A stretch of DNA of 64,000 nt from Nematostella vectensis (lineage: Eukaryota; Cnidaria; Anthozoa; Actiniaria; Edwardsiidae). The stretch covers positions 16,354,469 to 16,418,468 of the forward strand of contig NC_064035.1 of the NCBI RefSeq assembly GCF_932526225.1, in the 5' to 3' direction. The notes beneath the pieces were generated by a model. That model made no database searches. It saw only the letters and a list, made by a program, of their open reading frames with translations, and had not been told where the DNA came from. The translations under genes and the position numbers were made by a program. This document shows, piece after piece, positions 12,201 through 24,200 of the stretch; positions within the stretch are counted from its first letter, which is position 1, and each line of letters opens with the position of its first letter.

Positions 12201-15200
12201 TCACGTACACGATTTGGGACAAAGTCTAAGATGTAGCATACTACCTCTCAGACGGTAAGCTAAAACACACCAACCTCTCGCGCTTGTAATGGTGTCATAC
12301 AACACGATTTGGGACAGAGTCTAAGATGTAGTATACTACCTCTCAGACGGTAAGCTAAAACACACCAACCTCTCGCGCTTGTAATAGTGTCACGAAACAT
12401 GATTTGGGACAGAGTCTATAATGAAGTATACTACCTCTCAGACGGTAAGCTAAAACACACCAACCTCTCGCGCTTGTAATAGTGTCACGAAACATGATTT
12501 GGGACAGAGTCTATAATGTAGTATACTACCTCTCAGACGGTAAGCTAAAACACACCCATCTCTCGTGCTTGTAATGGTGTCATGCAACACGATTTAGGAC
12601 AGAGTCTAAGATGTAGTATACTACCTCTCAGACGGTAAGCTAAAACACACCCATCTCTCGTGCTTGTAAGGGTGTCACGCAACACGATTTGGGACAGAGT
12701 CTAAGATGTAGTATACTACCTCTCAGACGGTAAGCTAAAACACACCCATCTCTCGTGCTATTAATGATGTCACGCAACACGATTTGTTGCATACTAGCTC
12801 TTTAGATGCTAAGCTATAAAAATTGCGTAGACTTGGCCCCGCTCCCCTTCACGGCGCTTGTGTTGTCACGCAACATGATTAGACCCCCCTCAGTACCTTA
12901 CGTGATGTTTTCAAACGTTGCCTGGTAGGGTGACGACACCTATAGTTGCCTTTTTGTCAAAAGAGAATAAATATGGAAAATTATCTAGTCCCTCTATATC
13001 CGTCCGTCTATAAAGTTGGTAAATATAGCAATTCAGCGGTAACTCGCGTTACTTATCGTATAGTGTCGACGTAAATAAAACACCTGATATTTGAACTTTG
13101 GATCAGACGTCTTTTCGAGTGGTGTGTTATGAGTGTTATGGGTCTGACTTGCGTCTTGAAGTCGGAGACAAAGCAGGGTTTATTACTCGATCACTATCAC
13201 TCGAGACCGTCACGACATTGGCTCACTACTTATTGTATGTCCAATCAGTCGAATCATTAATCGCCGATCTTGATAATTGTTTACCCAAACATAACCCCTC
13301 GCACCGAAACTCGAAATAATCCTGACTTGATCGCCTCCGCTACTGGCTGTGGTTGCGTGTTAGTAGGACTCGGGATTATGGCTTTCCCGACTCCCCGGGA
13401 TGCGGTAGTATACCTTCTTGCCCTTCTGATAGCCGCCATACAGCTCATCGAGTGCATTTTCTTCGAACAACTCGAGAACCCGCAACTAGAAAGCGCGAGT
13501 AGAGCTTTGCCGAGGAGTAGGGGAAATATCACTCAGTCAGTGAACGTGCTCGGGGTAAGACAGCCTACACAAATAATATTGGTTAACGTTAGATTGTCCA
13601 GAGTGGTTTCTTTCCTGGTTTATAACTCCGGGCACTTTTGCCTGCCTAAATAATGTTTATCGTTTACTCATGCATCTATAACAGTACTCTTAGCACTTCA
13701 TTTGCGAGGAACAGCAAAGCGAGTGTGATATCTTTGTGGAATAAGTGCAAATTACAAAGCCCATCCTACAAATACTTCATGCTATTTCACTTGTTATGGA
13801 TTGTTTTGTTGCTCTCAAGCTTGGTGATCATGGAATTTCGTATATTTTTATAGACACTAGAAAACTTTTCTTGACATTTTGACATTTAAAAGTCGTAGTC
13901 GAAGTTCCATTGTGACTTTCGTTGTCAGTATCTGTCGGATGTTTTATCCGCTGTAGATATAATATCACATATTTTAGACATTTTTATTAACTTGATTATT
14001 GTTTGCTGTTTGAAGATGGTTAGTTGTTTGCTGTTTGAATTGATTTTAATCCTTATCTAATTAAATACCCTTTCACTTGTCTACCGCATTGACTGTACAA
14101 CGTTCAATGAATTCATGTCCCTTTGACTTTGTTTTCCGGCCATGTAAAATATCTTCATAACGTTGTTTGTCCAACAAATGCTCACTAATGAAGAATGTTC
14201 CCCTGTCACGCACAAACGTAAAATGTCATTTTACTCTCGGTTTTTCACTTGGTTCTAAATTGCCATTCCTCACTTGATTTTTTTTTTTATTTCATTGCAT
14301 TCAATTTGTCGGGAGCACTACAAAACCAACAACACCTGGAAATAGGCTTTTAAAATGGCACTTCGATAAATGAGACAAATGAACATCATTTCGTTTTTCA
14401 AACCTTTCCACTGCGAAATGATCACAAATCTCATCCTCTCGATTTATCTGGGGTGCTTTATATATCAGTGTGAATAGAAAGGGTAAAACGTGTTTGGAAA
14501 AACATGACAGAAGAGGACTACAAAATTGTGTGCAAGCTAAACCTTGAGATTCTTGTTAACGCGTGAGCCCCCATGAAAAAAGCGGTACTTTGCCGGCGAG
14601 CCGCTGGTCCCCCTTTGTCTTGTTGTCATTTCGAGCGCAGAATTTCAAGATGATCCACAGACATGTTTCGAGTTCCATTTGTAGAGTATCCCAGAGAATG
14701 GGATACGGTATGCCAGAGAGCAGTGAACTGACACATGGTTTTGTGTTCTTCTTGTAGAGTATTCCAGAGAATGGGATACGGTATGCCAGAGAGCAGTGAA
14801 CTGACACATGGTTTTGTGTTCTTCTTGTAGAGTATCCCAGAGAATGGGATAGAGTATGCCAGAGAGTAGTGAACTGACACATGGTTTTGTGTTCTTCTTG
14901 TAGAGTATTCCAGAGAATGGGATAGAGTATGCCAGAGAGTAGTGAACTGACACATGGTTTTGTGTTCTTCTTGTAGAGTATTCCAGAGGAAGATGTTGTG
15001 GAGACAGAGAGCAGCGATTCCAAACCTCATGATGCCATCAAGATCTTCCCGGTCAGCGATGACGAGGATGAGGATGACTTAGATGAGATGTCTGTTGAGG
15101 GGGTGCGGGGAGAGGCAGAGGGCGAGGAGCAGCCAGTAGACGATGAGGAGGATGCGACAGGACCTGGCCTGGTCCCGGAGGATCCCGAGGCTGTGGCGCT

Positions 15201-18200
15201 CAAGAAGAGGACGTAAGTCAAAAGATTGCCAAATCCCAGGAAATATTCATGTTCATCTCTCTGAAGGAATCTACTCAGAAGGCCCCAACTCCTTCCCATA
15301 GATGAAATGCACTGGCCGCTAGAGGCATGACACATCAAATTACAAATAAGTCCCTTGTTCTTTGCACAGGTTCGTACTGAGAGAGTTGATACAGACCGAG
15401 CAAGACTATGTGACGAGCTTAGGAGAAGTTGTTGATGTAAGTAAAGGGGTGACCTCATGTGATATCATACTACCTTTTTTTTACCTGATGTGTCGTTACA
15501 CTATCTGCTAACCTAAGGTAGTCTTATTGTGACATGACAACTCCCTGTTCTCACCTTTAGGGCTACATTGCGGAGTTCAGTAAACCCGACTTACCAGAAG
15601 AGCTCAAAGGCAAGGAACGCATGGTGTTTGGGAACATCAAACAGATCTACGAATGGCACAAGACGTGAGTACATCTCTATTGAGCTTAGGGAAAAGTTGC
15701 CGATAACTGAGCTCTGGTTTGTTTTACAGTGTGTTCTGCAGAGAACTCGAGAAATGCGAAGACGCACCAGAAAAGCTTGCTTCTGTGTTCCTAAAAGCCG
15801 TAAGTATTAGCAGTGTCATGAATTTCTCCTTAAGCCAGTTGCTATTTGTAGTCGTGCTGTAAGTATTAGTAGTGGCATGAATCTCCCCTTGAGCCAGTTG
15901 CTATTTCATGTCGAGACTTATTTCTATGTTGTGATAGGAACGGCGTCTGCAGATGTACGTCATCTATTGTCAAAACAAGCCAAAGTCCACAGCGCTCGTA
16001 CACGAGTTCAAGGAGACATACTTTACGGTAAGTAAGACGTCAGGCGAGCCGCGCTATCTTATCACGTCACGCTATTAGATTCACGACATAGTCACGCTGT
16101 CTCATCATGTTTAATCTTAACGTGCTGCTGTAATTTCTCAGGATATGAAAGTGCGACTAGTGTACCGCCTATCCCTTGTTGGTTAACTTTAAACGTGTTA
16201 CTGTAACTTCTCAGGATATGAAAGATCGGCTGGGGTATCGCCTGTCCATAGAAGACTATCTTATCAAGCCTGTTCAGCGTGTCATGAAGTACCAGCTTCT
16301 TCTCAAGGACTTTGTCAAGTACACAGAGCGCGCTGGTCTCGACATCATTGAACTCAAGGTATTGCTCTTTAAAATAAAAAATAAATAAACAACATTTTTA
16401 GCTGTTGATTAACCATTTCTCTCCCCTTGTCTCAACAGAGAGCTTTGCATCTTATGCATGTTGTCCCGAAGAAAGCGAACGATTTTCTAAACGTCGGAAT
16501 GTTAGAGGGGTACACGGGGAAGATTACAGCGCAGGGGAACCTTGTCCTCCAGGTAAAGGTGTTTGTGTTTAAGAAGACTCAATACCATTTTCGACACAAC
16601 CTCCACTGGCCTTTTGGAATTATTAGAAGGTCAATCACGCCGCCATTTTTACACCCCCGTCCTATACCGAATCACGCAAAGCATCCATTTCCATCAGCCA
16701 ATTCAAGCGAGTTACACAGAAACTTTCAATCAGATATTTTTACTCAAGCTTTGGACTTCATTTGTGGGTGGTAATTTTTCTTACAGTTTTCTTGCCAATA
16801 GACCGTATTTTAAAACGTAAACAATGAAAGGAGTGTCTGATGGGAACTTTTTGACAATAAGTACGTCGTGTATTACCTTCAAGTAAGCTTGACTTTCTGA
16901 GCGCTTTGTTATCTGGTATTTTCGCTAAGCGCTTTTTCTTCGTATGTAGGACACTTTGATGGTTATGGACGTGAACGCGAAGGCTAAACCAGTCAAGAGG
17001 AGAGTCTTCCTGTTCGAGCAACTCGTCATCTTTAGCGAGCCGTTTGAACGCAAAACAGACTGGACTGTCTACATCTATAGACACAGCATTAAGGTAAATC
17101 AAACACTTCCTCTCACTCAACTGGTAAATCAAACACTTCCTCTCAACTGGTAAATCAAACACTTCCTCTCACTCAACTGGTAAATCAAACTCTTCCTCTC
17201 AACTGGTAAATCAAACACTTCCTTTCACTCAACTGGTAAATCAAACACGTCCTCTCACTCAACTGGTAAATCAAACACTTCCTCTCACTCAACTGGTAAA
17301 TCAAACACTTCCTCTCACTCAACTGGTAAATCAAACACTTCCTTTTACTCAACTGGTAAATCAAACACTTCCTCTCACTCAACTGGTAAATCAAACACTT
17401 CCTTTTACTCAACTGGTAAATCAAACACTTCCTCTCACTCAACTGGTAAATCAAACACTTCCTCTCACTTAACTCCTGAAGTCCTTAAGTAATATCTAAG
17501 GTTGGAACCTAAAAAGCTTCCCTGTTGAATATTCACATACGAAGATGATCTTATTGAATGTTATTGTGTCTCGTGTAGACTAACCACATGGGACATACGG
17601 ACGGCGTAGATGATGATCCTTGCAAGTTGGCCATTTGGACAAGCGAAGGCACAGCCTCTGAGATCTATGTGTTGACCGCCAGCTCGGAAGAGATGAAGAA
17701 CGAGTGGGTGTCTGCCCTGAAGAAACTCCTCGAGTCACAGAATGCCTTCGCCATGGGTGAGTCCTGAGAATGCATAGTTTTAAACTGACACAGAGTATGT
17801 GATAAACTTGAAAATTATCTTTGAAGACTGTTTAAATAACGGCACAAAATAAACTGGTCTTACCCTAGGTAGAGCATGTAAAGTGGGTGATATACCTTGT
17901 ATCTTGTTGCTCTGAGAAAAGTCTCTGATTTACAACGTGTTTCACGCACACTGGATAATCCCTAAGTTGTTGGTCTCTTTGTTGGTACTTTTTTTCTCTG
18001 ATGTATTTTATTTATGTTACTATATGTACTGTTTACTTACTTTCCACGCATCTTAAAGTATCCTCACTGTACTTCTGTACTTCTCTTGTGAAATGTAGGT
18101 CACTGTTCTCATAATTCTGGTGTAGTTTAATGGTGTAGTTGCATCTGGTTGACGTGAGTTTTGTAATCCCTCTCGTTCCCATTCTCGCGTTATCTCTTTA

Positions 18201-21200
18201 ACTATGAGTTGACCTTATCTTTTTCTTGTTTCCTTCCTCCCTGGTAAATACAGTCACCCCTCCTGCCATCGAGCAAGCATTAAACGACTGGAGTAAAGGT
18301 TGGAACAAACATTAAAACTCTTAAAAATAAAAACGTTAAAATAAGGTTTTAAGGGAAGCGATATGACAACACATAACTATTGCTTAAAATCTTTTGCCTT
18401 CCTACAATTAAAATTTGTACTTCTAAATGAATATTTTGGAATATTCCTTAAGGTTTCCAGACATATGTAAATGTCATAAAGTAAATGGAATTTAATAATT
18501 TATTTTGTCGCATGGTATGGAATGCAAGTAAACAAAAAACTCCTTCTACCTTGGTAACAATAAGTAATTATATGTAAAAACGTACAGAACGTAAATGTAT
18601 AATACTCTACCATTCACTTGTCTAAAACAATAAATCGGTGGTCTTACTGCGGATATGAACCTCTGGAACCAAATCTAAATGCAATCTGGATTCTAACGAC
18701 CAGTTTACGTCCATTTCTAGCACTCGAGCGACCAATAGAGTACCAGAACTTGATGGAGAGGCAGAAAAACACCCCTGGTGACTCACCTTCCCAAGGGGCT
18801 CCCCCTGCGGTACCAGTTGGCCCCGTGACTACCCAGGGACAGGTTACCCCAGGAAGCTCAACCACCACGTCTACCTCGCCCGCATTCATGGCACGAGCTG
18901 GCACTATGCCTGACTCGATCTCTGTAAGGAGGCCCCCTGGGGTGAGTACTGGGACCACCACATGTTTGGCAGCTTTTGTCTTGCCAAATTGTTGTGTATT
19001 GAGTTGAAAAAAAAAGATGGTTGGTTGAACGAAACTTAACGGAGTTAATTTCTTTTAATCTCCCTTTATTCTCTTCCTAGATGGGCAGCGCACCGGCCAC
19101 GCCTACAGGCCTAGGTACCATCTCTTCTATCGTCAAACACATGCATCTTATCGACCTGGAGACAGCCAAGTCTCTGGAAGAGCTTACCTCACCCTTCCCC
19201 TCACCTTCTGTAAGTACACGACCTTCCCCTCACCTGTAAATATAATATAATACATATAATCACGCCTTAACGAAACAACGGAAGATTGGTAGATAATGTT
19301 GTCAATGCCTTCATTAAACTTAAGTTTGTCTCTTTTTTTTTTTTTTTATGTGCAGAGAAACCGCGATCGGTACATGGTGACGGAGGATTTCCGGGGTAAG
19401 GACAAGAATCAGCTGTCCGTGCGTAAAGGCGAGTATGTTTACCTGGTCTCGTGCAAAAAAGACGACAAGAGCTGGATGTACGTCTGTAACGGAGCCGCCG
19501 ACAAGCTAGGTCTCGTGCCGGCCAAAGTCCTCGTCAAGAAGTCCGAGTCGAATAACAATATTAATGAAGGTATGGCATCAATTGTTTGTTTGTCTGTTTG
19601 TTTTTGTCTTGTTTGTTTCTTTGTTTGTTTGAGCTTTTAGTACAAAACATATGACAATATACATTATCCTTGTCGTTCTTTGCAGAGACTGAGTCTGAAA
19701 CCACGAAAACAAGATCGTAAGTGTTCATGTGGTGTCCACATTTTGTGGAATTTACGAATTTTTCTCTGTCTCCTATTGTTATCATGCCCTGATTACGTCT
19801 TTTGTGCCTTTCGTTCCATTATTAGTTCCATTATTATTGAGGTATTATGTAAAAGCCTGCAATCGCCTTTGGTAGAGGTTTTGAAAAGCCCATTTAATAA
19901 ATATCCTTTGTGTTAGATGGATTGTGGCCTTGGTCAGGTAGACATTACCTTAGGCAAGCATTACACTACCCGAGTAGCATGGTTGCTTTATTTCCCTTAA
20001 AGCATTGATTGCGACACGCTTTAGCATGGAATGCCTCGCGTTAGTTTAAGCATAAATTGCATTATTTTCATTTAAAACGTAAGTTGCATGGCTGTTTTCA
20101 TTCTGTTCATTTTTGTTTACTATAACTAGACTGACAAGGAAAAAAGCCACCCGCCATGCCAGTTTCTCGTAAGTTCCTCCACAACTCTTCGATGTTGTCT
20201 TCAGCAACCCGTGTGCCTGTCAAAACATTCTTGTCTGCCTGATGTCATATCGTCTGTCTGTCTGTTTTTTCGTGTTCTTTTGCCTGAACTTCGCTAACAC
20301 ACCGCCTCATTGCTAATTTGCCAGTTCCTAACTAATTAATGCGTTGACTTATACGCTATTGCGCATGACTTGCCGCACCAGACCGCTAAAAAGTCAAGAT
20401 AATCACGTTAGTGTTTGTGGATTATTTACTAAGCCTTTATTAGTCCGCTGACCAATGTCACGTTGTGTTGCGTCATATGGATGCTGGAGATATATTTTGG
20501 TTATCTATTATTTCATTGATTATTTTGTTTATTTATCCCTTTTTTCTTCTCGTTTTTGTATTTGTTTTGTATAAACATTCCCTAACATTAACAACAGTAA
20601 ACAAAACTAATTTGTTCATAGATTTATCATATATAATCGGATGACGTTACTCGGATTAAATGACCACGTGGTTAGACTAAAATAAATAAACGATCGCGCA
20701 TGGTTGTGCGTAACGTTTACGTACGCAACAAAGCGAGCCGAAAAAACTAATATCGTCATTTCTGATCACGAATCTAACACATTCGCACGAAACCTGTATA
20801 AACCTGTTTTTAATTACTGGTTTGTTTGATTTCCGGCGATGAGCAGTAACTCTGCGCCGCCGCTCCCTTTATTCCATCGGCGCTGCAGTAGTATGTCGTA
20901 AGTAGAGATACCATCGATCCACTTGTCGGCATGCCTTCGTACAGACTCGTACAAATGTCGTCACGCCTTCTTATGGACTCGTACAAATGTCGGCATGCCT
21001 CCATATGGACTTGTACTTTTTACTTCACGCTCTAGCTAAATGATAAATACAAATAAAATGAAGTGTTTCCTTTGTGAAGGTTATCGCCCTATGAAGTTCT
21101 TTATAGGGATGTTAAAAGCCAGTGTAATCCAAAACAACAATTGCATGCCATTTTGCATTTGCTTTTTTTACGTTTGCTGCATACATAGTGCCTGGGTCTA

Positions 21201-24200
21201 TGAGTTGTATCATAGCGATAAAAGATAAAAAGAAGGATTAAAAAGGAAAAAGGACTGCAAATAAATTCTGAGTAAGTTAGGTGAAGCAGTTTAAAAAGTC
21301 TTCTAAGCTAGATAAAACGTCTTCTAAATGCTAATAAAACCGAACAATTCTCCCATTATTGGAACTGATAATGTACGTTTCTTTAAAGGGCCATAGTATT
21401 CTATCTTAAAAATTAAAGTAAATTAAAATTAAAATTACCCATTTGTTCTTATACTAACGTTTCCTACCTTCTCTTTCTTACGTAATAGAAAATCGTGGAT
21501 AAGGTTGTGGAATTGGGGATAGAAAATGGGTTAGGGGGGTTTGTTATCCTCTTTTCTTTCTCCCATGCCCTAGTGCCTGGCCGATCACACCTGTCAAGGA
21601 CATCCTTTCATCGCCAGGTTGTTCATGCCTGCCCTAGTTTTACTAGTAAAAGTGTAACACTTATTTTGCTGTACAGAAATGAAGACAAACCTCGACGCGG
21701 AGAGGTGCGTAAAACGAAAGATGAATATTTCACTTCAATGTCGGAGAAACTACGGCGTAGTATAGAGCGCTTCCGATCAGAGGACGACGATCAATCACCT
21801 TGCGGAAGCCCGACAAAGGTAAGATAACGATCCATCTCGCTACCAAATTTTGCAGTACTTCACCACCTGTGCTGATTCTACAGTTGTATTGGTTTTCTGT
21901 TTGTGTTATACTCCGACTTATACGTGTGTTTGTCTTGCAGAACTTCGAAGAACCTTTAGAAGATGACGGTAAGTGCGCCTTGTTGTTGTTACCGGTAGAA
22001 CCGATGCTTATCACATCAGCGAGAAACATACACAAAGTAATCGCCTTTGTAAAGAAACATTCCAAAAGAATCGGGAAAAAGGGCATGCTTGCTGGTGGCG
22101 ATAGAGCATTTAGAATTCCTTTCGACTGAACTGAACATCAATCTCAAAGTTTCCTTTCTTCTCTGTAGTGTTTTATGCTTTTTTTTTCAGGTTCAATCAC
22201 TTTTACGGAACCCCTGCAAGATATAGCTGTAAATAACACTGAATACACGGAACTCACATGTAAAATTTCCTCACCTGACTTCCCATACAAAGTATCGTGG
22301 GCATGGAATGACACGCCTTTATGCGATAACGACAAGTATCGCATAAGTCGGACGGGCGACACGCACACGCTCAAATTAGGGCCGCTTGCGGTGGCCGATA
22401 CGGGATATTACACGTGTATAGCAAGTAGTCCAGCAGGCAGTGCACGCTCAACAGCCAAAGTCACCGTGTTAGGTGAGTTTAAATTCTAAAGCTTGGGTAA
22501 CACACTTGTGCATTTTTTATAATGTTTGCTCATTGCTTATACATTCTTTGATAGTTTCTTAGTATTTAGTATGTTCAGAATGTGCATGTCTGGTAATTCA
22601 TGTCACAAAGTGCGACGCGCGTTAACGTGACCACCTTGACAGTTTCGTGAAGTAAGCCAATGAGGATACGAGAAACAATATGATTGACATGAACTCTAAT
22701 AGCCATCCAACGTGGCTAAAAAATGCTTCAGTGTGCATCATAGCACGTCTGAATCCTCCAAGTTTTAAATTCGTGGTAATCAAAACTTTGATTCTTTAAC
22801 GCTGACTGGCTAACTTTAGAAGCCACGGTAGCGTGCGTCGCATGGTTAACTTTGTATAAGTAGCCACGGTAGCGTGCGTCGCATGGCTAACTTTAAATAA
22901 GTAGCCACGGTAGCGTGCGTCGTATGGTTAACTTTGAATAAGTAGCCACGGTAGCGTGCGTCGTATGGTTAACTTCGAATAAGTAGCCACGGTAGCGTGC
23001 GTCGCATGGTAAACTTTGTATTAGAAGCCACGGTAGTGTGCGTTGCATGGTTAACTTCGAATAAGTAGCCATGGTAGCGCGCTTCGCACAATTGCAAAGT
23101 TGTAACAAGTGTTGTTTGCCAGGCGTTCCCGAACCTCCATACAAACCCTACGTCAAAGACCTGCTATCCTCATCGCTTGTCCTTGCGTGGGAACCGAACG
23201 CGATCGATGGCGGCAACGAAGTAACCGCGTACACTGTCGAATATAAGGAAACTGGTGTGAGCGTCTGGCAAGCCGCTGTCCCATTTGTCGCAGGCGAGAG
23301 TACGTTAATTGACGACCTAACGCCCGGCGCAACGTATCAATTTCGCGTGAGCGCAAACAACTCAATAGGAATCAGTCGACCAAGTGAACCCTTCGAGGTG
23401 GTCATGCTAGAGACAGATACAGGTACGTCACGCAGTCTGTCACGACACACCCGTACATGTCACGTATTTGTCCTTGCATCTAAATTAGGTCACGACCAAA
23501 TATGTACTGTGTCAAATAAAATGGTGAAGCATGGAGTCTGGGCATGTCTAAATTATCATTGAAATGACCTTGATAAACATAAAGATTAAATTTTGTTTTT
23601 GTTGATATTATCGTTTTAAACGTAGACTGTTAAAATAAAGAACATCGACAACGTAAACATTACTAACAGTTGGTAAATAATGTAAAGGTCTAAGTAAACC
23701 TCATATTACTGACCAAAGAACTGTTAAACGATGTGTCTGTTTTTTGCGTCCCTCAATCTTCCTAATTCAATCTAATCATAATCTTGTTCTAACATCTAGC
23801 GTGCCGTGATTCTCCATAATTCACGCCCTGTCTGCTTCTCTTTAAAGCGTCCTTTCAGTGGTCAAAGAGATTCAACACCTCTCCCATCCTTGGAAGCCCT
23901 TGCATGACACAAAGTATAAGACTCTTGCTCGTACCCTCCTAGCTAATAACTCTGATCTTATATCAAATCCAAGAACACAAACAAATTAAAAAAACTCTTT
24001 GGACCCTTCCATAATCTCATGCATTGCATGTTTCTTGTTTGTATGCATTTTCCCCATATTATCTAACCTATTGCACGCTCGTATGCATGCTTCTTTCCCA
24101 TATCTAACTTATAGCACGCTCGAATGCATGCTTCTTCCCCATATCTTACCTTTAGCACGCCGGTGTGCATGGTACTTCCCATATCTTACATATTGCACGC

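Noticed and set aside
14556..15030. Several long overlapping minus-strand ORFs with repeated segments
   Set aside because: They are antisense readings of the 73-bp acceptor array and exon 17; no domain and no splice support.
17185..17454. Minus-strand ORF with a 10-residue repeat
   Set aside because: It is the translation of the 30-bp intronic minisatellite; the period is divisible by three, which keeps the frame open.
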